A stretch of 64,000 bases of DNA from Yoonia rosea (GCF_900156505.1 NZ_FTPR01000002.1:186001-250000); one strand, 5' to 3'; shown: positions 44,208 to 53,408, numbered from the stretch's first letter. The notes: generated by a model from the letters alone, not told the origin. Numbers and translations are program-made.

Positions 44208-44354
44208 ATGAAACTTTTGCCATTGCTGATGATCCTTCTTCTGGCCAATTGCACACAGGAAGGAACTTATCCCCTTTCAGGTGAGGAATGCGGACCAGAC
44301 GATCCTGTTCTGACCCTTGATGCCGCAGATTGCATGGCGCCAATCGCGGGTTAA
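44208..44354 (+). CDS. Small Cys-containing exported protein or lipoprotein, 48 residues
   Basis: The product is a hydrophobic leader (MKLLPLLMILLLANC) followed by CTQEGTYPLSGEECGPDDP and DAADCMAPIAG. The leader ends like a lipobox, but Asn sits just before the Cys where Gly, Ala or Ser is usual, so lipidation is uncertain. Three Cys remain in the mature peptide. ATG at 44208 follows GGAAAGAGGCCCATT. A perfect FNR box lies upstream. The function is unknown; it is easily missed because of its length. Confidence 0.72.
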   Translation: MKLLPLLMILLLANCTQEGTYPLSGEECGPDDPVLTLDAADCMAPIAG

Positions 44355-44450
44355 CGCCCGTCACTGCTGATCACATTCGGCGCGCTGTTTCTCAGAGGAC
44401 AGGGCGCTGATTGCGATCAAGCGGGCGCGGTAAGACAAGGCCATCTGACC

Positions 44451-45590
44451 CTAGAGTGCTGTCCGCTGGATCGCGTTCTCGGCACGATGCAAATGCCCGA
44501 TCAGATTGGCCAAGGTGACCACGCCCATCAGTTTGTGTTCATCAACCACCATGAACTTGCGTACACCAGTCTGGGAAATCAGCTCTAATAAGGCACGGAC
44601 CGCCATATCCGGCGGGATCGTGACCGCAACATCAAGGCCGGCAAACACATCGCCAACGCGCGTACTGGTCCAATGATCGCGGTCAATGGCGGACAAGACA
44701 TCTTTGTCGATCTGCCCGATCAGCACCCCATCAGCCACAACCGGAACAAAGCTGACCCGGTATTTCAACATCACCTGATTAACGAATTCCGACAATGTCA
44801 GATCGGGCGAGACAACGATGGGATCTCTGATCATAACGGCCGAGACTGTCTTGCCTTCAAACGTGCTTTGCATCAGCTGGTTCTGGTAGGCGGACCGTGC
44901 CGCAGCCAGCACAAAAAAACCGATCAGAACGTACCAAAGCCCCGAGGGTGCCGCGCCCAGAAAGACGGTGTAGGCCCCCAAGGCAATCAGACCATAGGCC
45001 AGAATCCTCCCCGATGTCGCAGCCGTCCGTGTCGCGCTAAGCAGATCGCCGTGCCGCGCCCAAAGATAGGCCCGCAAGACGCGGCCACCATCCATCGGAA
45101 ATGCCGGCAACATGTTGAACACAGCAATCACGATGTTCACCGTGCCAAGATATGTCAGAACGCTTGGCACGGCAGGAGAGATCATGACCGCCTGCGATAC
45201 CCCCGCCAACATCCAGAAAAGACCACCCAGTACAATGCTCATCGCGGGGCCCGCAATCGCGACGCGGAATTCGACCTTCGCAGAGGGTACCTCGGTTTCA
45301 AGCTCGGCCACACCGCCAAACAGGAACAGGGTGATCCCCTTGATCCGCACACCATAGCTACGGGCAACGACCGAATGTGCCAACTCGTGCAGTAAAAGCG
45401 AAGTAAAGAAGCCAAGCATCGCGAAGACGGCCAAGAACACATAGCTCGTGTCGGCCAAACCCGGCAACGTGAGGGGAAAATACTGGGTCGCGAGCGTCCA
45501 TGTGATCAGAGCTGCAATCAAGAACCAGCTTGGGTCCAGCTTGATCTCAAAGCCACCCACATTGAATAACCTGATCGCGGATGTGAACAT
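44451..45590 (-). CDS. Site-2-protease-type M50 metalloprotease with CBS domains
   Basis: This 379-residue membrane protease has the zinc motif HELAHSVVARSYG at about residues 66-78 and the second motif NMLPAFPMDGGRVLRAY near 160. About six membrane segments are present. Two CBS domains fill roughly 240-370 (MIRDPIVVSPDLTLSEFVNQ and MVVDEHKLMGVVTLANLI) and probably sense adenine nucleotides. The start follows GTGAGGTTCCAGA. It cuts a transmembrane substrate, possibly an anti-sigma factor; the target is unknown. Confidence 0.92.
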   Translation of the reverse strand: MFTSAIRLFNVGGFEIKLDPSWFLIAALITWTLATQYFPLTLPGLADTSYVFLAVFAMLGFFTSLLLHELAHSVVARSYGVRIKGITLFLFGGVAELETEVPSAKVEFRVAIAGPAMSIVLGGLFWMLAGVSQAVMISPAVPSVLTYLGTVNIVIAVFNMLPAFPMDGGRVLRAYLWARHGDLLSATRTAATSGRILAYGLIALGAYTVFLGAAPSGLWYVLIGFFVLAAARSAYQNQLMQSTFEGKTVSAVMIRDPIVVSPDLTLSEFVNQVMLKYRVSFVPVVADGVLIGQIDKDVLSAIDRDHWTSTRVGDVFAGLDVAVTIPPDMAVRALLELISQTGVRKFMVVDEHKLMGVVTLANLIGHLHRAENAIQRTAL

Positions 45591-45641
45591 TCTGGAACCT
45601 CACCTTCATGACAAGCGTATCGCGCCCTTGACGGGGCGCGA

Positions 45642-45655
45642 TTGAGCAATGTCAA
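45642..45655. promoter_or_regulatory. FNR/FixK-like box (one mismatch) upstream of the M50 protease
   Basis: TTGAGCAATGTCAA, 52 bp before the ATG. Its reverse complement occurs at 34151-34164, so the same variant site is used twice. Confidence 0.55.
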
Positions 45656-45704
45656 ATGATCTCATTTTGGGGGCAGTTCCGGCGTACCAACACGACGCGC
45701 TGAA

Positions 45705-46475
45705 CTATTGCGCCACATACCCGCCATCAATCGGGATCGCGGTCCCGGTGATAAACCCTGCACGCGGCGAAGACAGCCACACGATAAGCTCGGCTATCTC
45801 CTGAGGTGTGCCGATACGGCCCATCGGATGCAGGGGCGCCATCATATCTGTCGCGGATTGCGCGCCTGATGTGACCTGTTCTGCCAGCGAATCCAGCATT
45901 CTGGTATCGACGCCACCGGGGCAAACCGCGTTCACACGAATGCCGGAGGTCGCATACTCAAGTGCCACGTTCTTGGTCAGGCCAATCACACCGTGCTTGG
46001 AGGCGACGTAAGGCGACAGCCCCGAAAAACCGATAAGCCCTGCAATTGAGGACAGGTTCACAATCGTACCGCCCCCTGTCTCAAGCATCGCAGCGATCTC
46101 GGCCTGTAAACACAGGAAGGTGCCTTTCAGGTTCACGCCGATAATCGCATCAAAGTTTTCCTCGGTTTGTGCGGCAAACGGCGCAATCTTGCCCTCAATT
46201 CCCGCATTGTTCACCGCGCAATCAAGTCTGCCATAGGCCGCAACCGTCTTGGCAATCAGATCGGAAACATCCGCTTTTTTCGCAACGTCAGCCGCAACAA
46301 AAAGCGCTGTCCCGCCCGCTTTTTCAATCATTCTAACGGTCTCTGCCCCGCCGTCCTGATTGACGTCAGACACAACGACCTTTGCGCCCTCTGCGGCGAA
46401 TGTCTTGGCCGTGGCGCGTCCGATCCCGGCCGCGCCGCCCGTCACCAAAGCGACTTTATCTGTTACCAGTCCCAT
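45705..46475 (-). CDS. Short-chain dehydrogenase/reductase
   Basis: This classical SDR has 256 residues. The NAD(P)-binding motif TGGAAGIGRATAKTFA lies at about residues 12-27, NNAG at about 88, and catalytic Ser in IVNLSSIAGLIGFSG with the YVASKHG motif (Tyr and Lys) at about 154-160. DVNQDG after the second strand suggests NAD preference. The substrate is unknown. It follows the DUF2892 gene on the same strand, 54 bp away. Confidence 0.9.
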   Translation of the reverse strand: MGLVTDKVALVTGGAAGIGRATAKTFAAEGAKVVVSDVNQDGGAETVRMIEKAGGTALFVAADVAKKADVSDLIAKTVAAYGRLDCAVNNAGIEGKIAPFAAQTEENFDAIIGVNLKGTFLCLQAEIAAMLETGGGTIVNLSSIAGLIGFSGLSPYVASKHGVIGLTKNVALEYATSGIRVNAVCPGGVDTRMLDSLAEQVTSGAQSATDMMAPLHPMGRIGTPQEIAELIVWLSSPRAGFITGTAIPIDGGYVAQ

Positions 46476-46529
46476 ATTCGTTCTCCTTAAAATTGACGTC
46501 CTGCCTAAAGGCCCTGCCGCAAAGCCACC

Positions 46530-46739
46530 TCAGGCTCTCGTCGAAACGCCGATCAACTTGTAAAGCGGGCAGATGCCGAACACGGCCGTCGCGCACAAAA
46601 TGACACCGACTGCGATCATCAGATACGTGACGGTCGCACTTGCACCCAGACCCATGAAATTGATCAGTGGTGCCGCAATCAGGGCCGCGCCGATCACAAG
46701 ACGGAGCAGCCGGTCGATCGTACCTACATTCGAAAACAT
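46530..46739 (-). CDS. DUF2892 small membrane protein
   Basis: This 69-residue protein has two hydrophobic helices (about 11-32 and 36-58). The opening MFSNVGTIDRLLRLVIGAAL and the end CATAVFGICPLYKLIGVST are the DUF2892 pattern, with the paired Cys residues and CPLY motif. ATG follows AAAGGAACGTCAT. Family members often sit beside rhodanese and sulfur genes. It leads the SDR gene and has a perfect FNR box 84 bp upstream. Confidence 0.88.
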   Translation of the reverse strand: MFSNVGTIDRLLRLVIGAALIAAPLINFMGLGASATVTYLMIAVGVILCATAVFGICPLYKLIGVSTRA

Positions 46740-46822
46740 ATGACGTTCCTTTGCTTTCTACGGCGCGCCGGAACAGCCCGCCGTTTTCTGCGCCCATTCT
46801 AGGTTAGGCCCGGCTACACCAA

Positions 46823-46836
46823 TTGATTTTGATCAA
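46823..46836. promoter_or_regulatory. FNR/FixK box between DUF2892 and exporter genes
   Basis: TTGATTTTGATCAA is a perfect site, identical to 39826-39839. It is 51 bp before the exporter ATPase ATG on one side and 84 bp from the DUF2892 start on the other. Confidence 0.75.
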
Positions 46837-46886
46837 TGTTTGTTGGGGCAAGTCTTGGCAGTATCCCCCAAGTCAGGATCAAACCC

Positions 46887-47606
46887 ATGGGCCAAGCCGC
46901 GCCAGAAATTGTCTTTCGGACCCAAGGTGTCACGAAGGTCTATCAGACCGGCGACGTGAAGGTATTTGCCCTCGCGGGTGTTGATCTTGAACTCTACACC
47001 GGTGAAATGACTGTCCTTCTGGGGCCGTCGGGCAGCGGCAAATCAACCTTGCTTAACATCCTTGGCGGTCTGGATCATGCGACGGCGGGACGTGTCTGGT
47101 TTCGCGATACCGAGCTTACCGATATGCCCGACCGCGCACTGACCCGCTATCGCCGCGATCACGTGGGCTTTGTGTTCCAGTTCTACAATCTGGTGCCCAG
47201 CCTGACCGCGCGTGAAAATGTCCAGCTTGTCACCGATGTCTCGCCTGACCCGATGTCTGCGGAAGAGGCGCTGGCGCTTGTTGGTCTGGCCAAACGGATG
47301 GACCATTTCCCCTCCGAAATGTCAGGCGGCGAACAACAGCGTGTCGCCATCGCCCGCGCCATCGCCAAGCGCCCCGAAATCTTGCTCTGCGATGAACCCA
47401 CAGGGGCACTGGACAGTACTACAGGTGTGCAGGTTCTGGAGGTCTTGCAGGACATCAACTCCCGTTTTGGCACGACCACGGTCATCATCACCCATAATGC
47501 TGAAATTCAGCGCATGGCGCACCGTGTCATCCAGTTTGCGGATGGGAAAATCAGCAGCGTCCACACAAACGAAACACGCCTTGCCCCGTCAGAGATCGTC
47601 TGGTGA
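46887..47606 (+). CDS. ABC exporter ATPase (LolD/MacB/DevA type)
   Basis: This 239-residue ATPase has Walker [17 protein letters not shown] at about residues 44-59, Q-loop [14 protein letters not shown], signature [19 protein letters not shown], Walker [13 protein letters not shown] and H-loop IITHN. This subfamily works with FtsX-type permeases. The ATG shares a transcript with the permease, whose start overlaps its stop by one base. Context makes it the motor of a three-part exporter. Confidence 0.92.
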   Translation: MGQAAPEIVFRTQGVTKVYQTGDVKVFALAGVDLELYTGEMTVLLGPSGSGKSTLLNILGGLDHATAGRVWFRDTELTDMPDRALTRYRRDHVGFVFQFYNLVPSLTARENVQLVTDVSPDPMSAEEALALVGLAKRMDHFPSEMSGGEQQRVAIARAIAKRPEILLCDEPTGALDSTTGVQVLEVLQDINSRFGTTTVIITHNAEIQRMAHRVIQFADGKISSVHTNETRLAPSEIVW

Positions 47607-49969
47607 TGCAGGCGATTGACCGCAAACTACTCCGCGATTTTTCGCGTCTCTGGAAACAGGCCCTCGCCATCGCCCTGGTGCTGGCCTGCGGCGTCGCGAT
47701 CCTCCTGACCGCGTTGGGGATGTACAAATCCCTCAGCGATACCCGCAACACCTATTATGAGCGCAACCGTTTTGCCGATGTCTTTAGCGCCGTACAGCGC
47801 GCGCCCGAAAGACTCGTGACAGAACTCGCCGCGATTGAAGGGGTTTGGGCGGTTGAGACGCGCACCGTGGGCAGCGCTGTTCTGGATGTGCCCGGAAGTA
47901 TGGTCAGCGTGACAGGGAAAATCCTGTCACTGCCGCCAGATGGTGCGCCGCGACTGAACGTGCCACTTCTCAAGACAGGTCGGTTACCCGATCCCACATC
48001 AACCGATGAAGTGATGGTGAACCATAATTTTGCGCTCGCGAACGGATTCCAGCTTGGCGATTTCTTCTATGCCAATCTCAACGGCCAGAAGCGGCAACTG
48101 ACGATCACCGGCACCGCCCAGTCGCCCGAGTTTATCTACACCATCGGTCCGGGTGCCTTGATGCCCGACAATGCCACTTTCGGCATTTTGTGGATGTCGC
48201 AGGTGGCCGTGGCCGCTGCCTTTGATATGACGGGGGCGTTCAACGATGTCGCGCTGAAACTCAGCAAGGGCGCGCGCGCAGAGAACGTGATTGACGCCGT
48301 TGACCGGCTGCTTGAACCTTACGGATCATTGGGCGCTTACGGGCGGGATCTGCAGGCCTCGCACAGCTTTATCGACAGCGAAATCAAACAGCTGCAGAAT
48401 ATGGCAACGGTGCTGCCGCCGATCTTCTTCGGGATATCTGCATTTCTGGTCAGCATGGTCATGGGGCGGATCATTGCGCTTGAACGCAGCCAGATCGGCC
48501 TGCTCAAGGCGGTGGGCTATTCCAACCTTGAGGTTTGTTTGCACTACCTGATGCTCGCCGTGCTGATTGCGGTGGTCGGCATTGGAATTGGCTGGCTTGT
48601 CGGTGCGTGGCTGGCACGCCAGATGGCGTTGCTCTATGCCGAATATTTCGACTTTCCTTTTCTGATCTTCAGCACATCGCTTTGGGTCTATGCGGCCTCT
48701 GGCATGGCGGCGATGCTGACCACAACGCTAGGAGCCGCGCAGGCCGCCATCAAGGCCGCGCGTCTTGCCCCCGCCATTGCGATGCAGCCCCCCGCGCCAC
48801 CGCAATTCAAACGCTCTTGGATCGACCGCGCGATGGCGGCCATGCACCTGTCGCAACCTACGATCATGATCCTGCGGTCGTTGATACGGTGGCCTGTGCG
48901 GAGCGGGCTGACGTTGCTGGGGCTGGCGCTGGCGGTCTCGACCGTGGTGTCGCCCTCGTTCTTCACCTATTCACTGAACAGGATTGTCGATAGCGCATTC
49001 TACGAAAGCGCACGTCAGGATGGCATGTTGATCCTGTCCCATGACATGCCCGAAATTGTTCTTGCTACAGCCGCCGACCTGCCAGCGGTTTTGCAGGCAG
49101 AAGGGCAGCAATACCATCCTGTCATCCTGAATAACGGCAACCGCGAAAAGCGGACAGTCATTCAAGCTGGCCGCCCCGACAGCGACCTCAGCCGCGTGAT
49201 CGACAAGGAGGGCAAACAGATCGCCGTGCCGCCGGGCGGGGTGGTGTTGACCGAACGTCTTGCCACGCAACTCGATGTCAGGGTCGGGGATACGGTTGAC
49301 GCCAAGTTCCTTGGAGGCCGGCAGGAAACGCATCCTTTGCGCGTGACCGATATCATCGCGCAGTACTTTGGTCTGGGCGCCTATATGGATCTGGAATACG
49401 TCAATGCGCTATTGCGGCAATCACCGCGCATTTCCCTGATCAATGTGTCTCTGGACGATAGCGAGGTTGCGGACCTGCACAGCAGGCTCAAGGATATTCC
49501 CAGCCTCGCGGGCATCGTCATGATGACAGACACACGGCGTTCCTTTTCCGAAACGATCGCGCAGAATATCGGTGTCATGAACACGATCTACATCGTGATT
49601 GCCCTGCTCATCACCATCGGCGTGACCTACAACGGGGCGCGGATACAGCTGTCGGAACGGTCCCGCGAACTGGCCAGCCTGCGTATCCTCGGTTTTACGC
49701 GCGCCGAGGTGTCCTACATCCTGATCGGTGAAACCATGTTGCTGTCGGTTCTGGCGCAGCCCTTGGGCTGGTGGATCGGGACGCTGATTACAGCCAGCAT
49801 GTTCAACAGCTTTTCCAGCGACCTTTATAACATGCCGCTTGTCATACATCCGGCGATCTATGCCAAGGCGAGCATCGTCGTTCTGCTGGCCAGCTTTGGT
49901 TCTGTGATGCTGGTACGGCGCAGGCTGGACAAACAAAACCTCGTGTCTGCAATGAAAGTAAGGGAGTAA
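47606..49969 (+). CDS. FtsX-type ABC exporter permease, duplicated form
   Basis: This 787-residue membrane protein has a first helix at about residues 20-40 and a periplasmic MacB-like domain. A first FtsX block of three helices lies at about 265-380 (FFGISAFLVSMVMGRIIALE, QIGLLKAVGYSNLEV) and a second set at about 660-785 (ERSRELASLRILGFTRAEVS). Duplicated FtsX permeases move lipids, lipoproteins or peptides mechanically rather than through a pore. It is flanked by its ATPase and a HlyD-type adaptor. The substrate is unknown. Confidence 0.9.
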   Translation: MQAIDRKLLRDFSRLWKQALAIALVLACGVAILLTALGMYKSLSDTRNTYYERNRFADVFSAVQRAPERLVTELAAIEGVWAVETRTVGSAVLDVPGSMVSVTGKILSLPPDGAPRLNVPLLKTGRLPDPTSTDEVMVNHNFALANGFQLGDFFYANLNGQKRQLTITGTAQSPEFIYTIGPGALMPDNATFGILWMSQVAVAAAFDMTGAFNDVALKLSKGARAENVIDAVDRLLEPYGSLGAYGRDLQASHSFIDSEIKQLQNMATVLPPIFFGISAFLVSMVMGRIIALERSQIGLLKAVGYSNLEVCLHYLMLAVLIAVVGIGIGWLVGAWLARQMALLYAEYFDFPFLIFSTSLWVYAASGMAAMLTTTLGAAQAAIKAARLAPAIAMQPPAPPQFKRSWIDRAMAAMHLSQPTIMILRSLIRWPVRSGLTLLGLALAVSTVVSPSFFTYSLNRIVDSAFYESARQDGMLILSHDMPEIVLATAADLPAVLQAEGQQYHPVILNNGNREKRTVIQAGRPDSDLSRVIDKEGKQIAVPPGGVVLTERLATQLDVRVGDTVDAKFLGGRQETHPLRVTDIIAQYFGLGAYMDLEYVNALLRQSPRISLINVSLDDSEVADLHSRLKDIPSLAGIVMMTDTRRSFSETIAQNIGVMNTIYIVIALLITIGVTYNGARIQLSERSRELASLRILGFTRAEVSYILIGETMLLSVLAQPLGWWIGTLITASMFNSFSSDLYNMPLVIHPAIYAKASIVVLLASFGSVMLVRRRLDKQNLVSAMKVRE

Positions 49970-49972
49970 CCG

Positions 49973-51187
49973 ATGACCTGGAAACCGCGCACCATCGGAC
50001 TGGTCGGCCTTGGCGCCGCACTCATGCTTGGGATGGGTTATGTCGCCCTGCAGGAAGATCCTGTGCCAGTCGATCTGCACACCATCACCCGCGGACCTTT
50101 GGCGGTGACGATCAACGCCGATGGCGTCACACGGATCAAGGATATCTATGATGTGGCCAGCCCCATAACGGGAACAGCGTTGCGATCGCCGGTCGATGTG
50201 GGTGATCCGGTGATTGGCGGCCAGACCGTGATCGCGGTCGTGCGCCCTGCGGCACCGGGATTGCTGGACAGCCGGAGCCTACTTCAGGCGCAAGCGACCG
50301 TGCAAGAAGCCGAGGCAGCGCTGCACGTCGCAGAGGCGGATTTGGCGCGCGCGCAAGAGGATCGCACACTGGCTCAGGCACAGTACGATCGAACACAAAC
50401 ACTGGTCGAACGCGGTGTGGCCTCGCTGACGCGGTTGGAGGACGCAGTGCAAAAACTTGCTGTCGCCCAAGCCACGGTCGAGGCCGCCGAAGCGCGGATT
50501 GATATGGCCAATAGCACGCTTGCCCGCGCTGCCACGATGCTGCAAAGCCCGCAATCAGCGGCGGATGTGGATGCAAGTTGCTGTCTTGAGATTTACGCCC
50601 CCGCTGACGGCGTCGTCCTGAGTATCGAGAGCATCAGCGAACATCCCGTGGCCACTGGTGCCCCTCTTTTGCGCATCGGAGATCCCGCCCAGCTTGAGAT
50701 TGTCGCCGATCTGTTATCGTCCGACGCGGTCCGCCTGCAAACCGGCGCATTTGCGACTGTCGAACGCTGGGGGGGCAATAATGCTCTTGCGGCAACGCTG
50801 ACCCGTATTTCACCGGCGGCAGAGACCAAGATCTCTGCATTGGGCATAGACGAGCAACGCCTTGATGTCATTTTCGACATTACGACACCCGCTGCTGAAA
50901 GGGCGGGGCTGGGGGATGGTTTCGCTGTATTTCTGCGCATCACCGAATGGCAGACAGAAGGCGCTGTCCAGGTTCCTCTGAGCGCGCTTTTCAAACGGCG
51001 CGGCGACTGGGCCGTTTTTCGCGCCGAAGACGGGATTGTGATGGAGCAAATCATCTCCATCGGGCGGCAAAATGCGCAATTTGCCGAAGTTCTCGAAGGG
51101 CTGGAGCCTGAGATGCAGGTCGTGACACATCCGAATGATCAACTGATGACAGGGGCAGACATCGTCCAGCGCAGCAGCCTTGAATAA
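49973..51187 (+). CDS. HlyD-family periplasmic adaptor of the exporter
   Basis: This 404-residue membrane-fusion protein has an N-terminal membrane helix (about 9-27) and a barrel-sandwich lipoyl-like domain split around a helical hairpin (about 95-185, rich in Ala/Gln/Glu: VQEAEAALHVAEADLARAQE). A beta-barrel and membrane-proximal domain follow. It starts 3 bp after the permease. The set ATPase-permease-adaptor resembles DevBCA-type exporters and needs an outer-membrane channel not encoded nearby. Confidence 0.9.
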   Translation: MTWKPRTIGLVGLGAALMLGMGYVALQEDPVPVDLHTITRGPLAVTINADGVTRIKDIYDVASPITGTALRSPVDVGDPVIGGQTVIAVVRPAAPGLLDSRSLLQAQATVQEAEAALHVAEADLARAQEDRTLAQAQYDRTQTLVERGVASLTRLEDAVQKLAVAQATVEAAEARIDMANSTLARAATMLQSPQSAADVDASCCLEIYAPADGVVLSIESISEHPVATGAPLLRIGDPAQLEIVADLLSSDAVRLQTGAFATVERWGGNNALAATLTRISPAAETKISALGIDEQRLDVIFDITTPAAERAGLGDGFAVFLRITEWQTEGAVQVPLSALFKRRGDWAVFRAEDGIVMEQIISIGRQNAQFAEVLEGLEPEMQVVTHPNDQLMTGADIVQRSSLE

Positions 51188-51188
51188 A

Positions 51189-51216
51189 GGGCACGGTGCA
51201 ATACTGCGCCGTGCCC
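51189..51216. terminator. Terminator between convergent exporter and Usp genes
   Basis: GGGCACGGTGCA-ATAC-TGCGCCGTGCCC is a 12-bp stem with one G-U pair. On the minus strand TTTATT follows. It probably works in both directions. Confidence 0.72.
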
Positions 51217-51235
51217 TCGGATCAACGTGTAATCC

Positions 51236-52087
51236 CTAGTGCGACAACAGCACTGCCATGTCTTGCTGCGCAATCATGGTTTCCGTGGTCCCCCCAAAGA
51301 AACGCTCGTTCCAGCGGCTGCGCCCATATGCGCCCATCACGACCAGATCGGCGGTCGTTTCTTGCGCGCGGTTCAGGATCGCCTCTGCCACAGTTTTGCT
51401 ACCGGTCACGTATTCCTGCACGGTGACAGTACACCCATGGTGGCTGAGCCACGTGGCCAAATCGGCACCAGGGCTTTCCCCGTCGCCCCAGCGGGACGGG
51501 TCGGCATCAAAGGTTGCAATCGTCACCTCTTTGGCGGTCTTCAAGAGTGGCAGGGCCGCGCGCACTGCCCGTGCCGCCGGGATGCTATTATCCCATGCGA
51601 GCAGCACATTTTCAGGTGCGAGCGCCTTACTGCCTTTCTCAACATTCAACATCAGCGGACCGGGTGCCTTGAAAAGCAGACCATAGACAATGTCATTGAA
51701 GGCCGTTTCATCATCGCGCAAGGAATTCAGCACGATGCTGACATCGGCAAACAGCGACCTGACGGCGACAATATCATGCAATGCCGTGGGTTCGGCGCAA
51801 AGCGTTGCCACCTCGCCTGTCAGGCTTTCTCGCGTCAGACAGGTGCGCATTTCTTCTTGGCGCGCAGCCAGCCTTTTGTTCATTTCGTCACGCTCGCCAA
51901 GCCATCCTTCGGGAATAACGGGTATGCCGTAAGGGGTGGCAGCAATCGCATAGGTCAAAATCGGCACGGCACCGACATGCAGCACGCTCAGGCGTCCGCC
52001 ATTTGCTTCGGCGGCATCTACGATCGACGCAAGATCGGCGGGGGTGCCTTCCGGTCCTTGCAGGGCAAAAAATGTGGCGTTTTTCAT
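51236..52087 (-). CDS. Tandem universal stress protein
   Basis: This 283-residue protein has two Usp domains: the first half begins ATFFALQGPEGTPADLASIV, and the second begins NVLLAWDNSIPAARAVRAAL and ends ADLVVMGAYGRSRWNERFFG. It closes with TETMIAQQDMAVLLSH, the usual Usp end. The C-terminal G-x2-G-x9-G nucleotide site looks kept only in the second domain. The start follows AGAGGTCCGCT. It is divergent from the CbpA gene with an FNR-like box between them. Confidence 0.9.
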   Translation of the reverse strand: MKNATFFALQGPEGTPADLASIVDAAEANGGRLSVLHVGAVPILTYAIAATPYGIPVIPEGWLGERDEMNKRLAARQEEMRTCLTRESLTGEVATLCAEPTALHDIVAVRSLFADVSIVLNSLRDDETAFNDIVYGLLFKAPGPLMLNVEKGSKALAPENVLLAWDNSIPAARAVRAALPLLKTAKEVTIATFDADPSRWGDGESPGADLATWLSHHGCTVTVQEYVTGSKTVAEAILNRAQETTADLVVMGAYGRSRWNERFFGGTTETMIAQQDMAVLLSH

Positions 52088-52140
52088 AGCGGACCTCTTG
52101 TGAAAGTTGTCTCACCCTAGGCCAAACCAGCAATGCCGGA

Positions 52141-52154
52141 TTGAGATTAGTCAA
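52141..52154. promoter_or_regulatory. FNR/FixK-like box (one mismatch) between Usp and CbpA genes
   Basis: TTGAGATTAGTCAA is central between the divergent Usp (52087) and CbpA (52208) starts. One position differs from TTGAY-N4-RTCAA. Confidence 0.55.
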
Positions 52155-52207
52155 TCTCGAAGAGCCCGTCGCATGCATAACAAGACCAACGCAGATGAGA
52201 CGGTGAA

Positions 52208-53098
52208 ATGGCTGATACAGAACTCTATAAGGCGCTCGGTGTTGCCCCCGACGCCTCGGCGGATGAGATCAAACGCGCCTATCGCAAGATGGCGCGCAAA
52301 TTTCATCCTGACGTAAACGCAGACCCCGAAGCCGATACAAAATTCAAGGCGGCAGCCGCGGCCAATGATGTGCTCAGCGATCCGGAAAAGCGGGCGGCCT
52401 ACGACCGCTATGGCGCATCATGGGACCAGCCACGATCAGAGCAGACCACCCGGCAGGATGATCGCTGGCAAGGCGGCTTTGCTTTTGACGAACGCGATGT
52501 GAACCCTGACATGTTCCGTGATTTCTTTGGCGACCGGCCTGTCCGTGGTGGCATGCCGCGTGATCAGCACGCAGCGATCGAAATATCGCTTGAGGATGCG
52601 ATCACCGGAGCAAAGAAGGCCCTGACGCTGCAGTCGCCGCAGATCGACAAAACCGGCCATGTGACGATGCAAACGCGCCGGATTGATCTGACAATCCCCA
52701 AGGGCGTGTTGCCCGGCCAAAATCTTCGCCTGAAAGGCAAGGGGGCAGAGGGTGCCGACCTGCTGATCGAAGTCAGCTTTCGACCCCATCCCATCTATAC
52801 GATCGAAGGCCGCGATCTTTACGTGACCCTGCCGGTCACCCCTTGGGAGGCGGCACTGGGTGGGAAAGTGCCCATGCCAACCCCGACAGGCACAGTTGAC
52901 CTGACCATTCCGCCCGATGCCAGGCAAGGCCAGAAGTTACGGTTGAAAGGCCGCGGGATGCCCGCCGCGCAAAAAGGCGACCTCTACGCGATCCTGCAAA
53001 TCGTGAACCCGTCCAAACTGTCACCAAAAGCCCGTGACCTTTATCAGCAGTTGGCCGAGGCACAGCCCCACAATCCCCGGTCGAAACTAGGAGTATAG
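52208..53098 (+). CDS. cbpA: DnaJ-class co-chaperone, CbpA type
   Basis: This 296-residue protein has a J domain (about 4-68) with the HPD motif in KMARKFHPDVNADPEADTKF, a Gly/Asp-rich linker and two substrate-binding beta domains (about 115-285). The DnaJ zinc-finger Cys repeats are absent, as in CbpA. It stimulates DnaK ATPase and handles unfolded proteins. The CbpM-like gene follows after 4 bp. Confidence 0.92.
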   Translation: MADTELYKALGVAPDASADEIKRAYRKMARKFHPDVNADPEADTKFKAAAAANDVLSDPEKRAAYDRYGASWDQPRSEQTTRQDDRWQGGFAFDERDVNPDMFRDFFGDRPVRGGMPRDQHAAIEISLEDAITGAKKALTLQSPQIDKTGHVTMQTRRIDLTIPKGVLPGQNLRLKGKGAEGADLLIEVSFRPHPIYTIEGRDLYVTLPVTPWEAALGGKVPMPTPTGTVDLTIPPDARQGQKLRLKGRGMPAAQKGDLYAILQIVNPSKLSPKARDLYQQLAEAQPHNPRSKLGV

Positions 53099-53102
53099 TG
53101 CA

Positions 53103-53408
53103 ATGAAAAAAGCTAGTCCTCGCGGCACATATGTTGAAGTCGTCGAAACGCTGTCGCTGTCAGAACTGACGATGTTCTGCGACACAAACGCAGACTGGGT
53201 GGTCAAGCTTGTTGAACATGGCGTTGTCACACCTGTCGCAGAAACGACCCCCGAGTGGGAATTCGCACCCAAGCACATCGCCCGCGCCCGTAAAGCCGCA
53301 CGCCTGATGCGGGATCTCGGGCTGAACGTGGCCGGCGTAGCGCTTGTTCTGGACCTGATAGAAGAACGCGACAGGCTGGCCCGCAGGCTCGCCTTGATGG
53401 AAGGATAG
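53103..53408 (+). CDS. CbpM/MerR-like modulator of CbpA
   Basis: This 101-residue helical protein has LSLSELTMFCDTNADWVVKL, a MerR-type recognition segment VEHGVVTPVAETTPEWEF, and helices ending ALVLDLIEERDRLARRLALM. In other proteobacteria CbpM binds the J domain of CbpA and blocks it. Position directly after cbpA and size support this role. DNA binding is not excluded. Confidence 0.85.
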   Translation: MKKASPRGTYVEVVETLSLSELTMFCDTNADWVVKLVEHGVVTPVAETTPEWEFAPKHIARARKAARLMRDLGLNVAGVALVLDLIEERDRLARRLALMEG

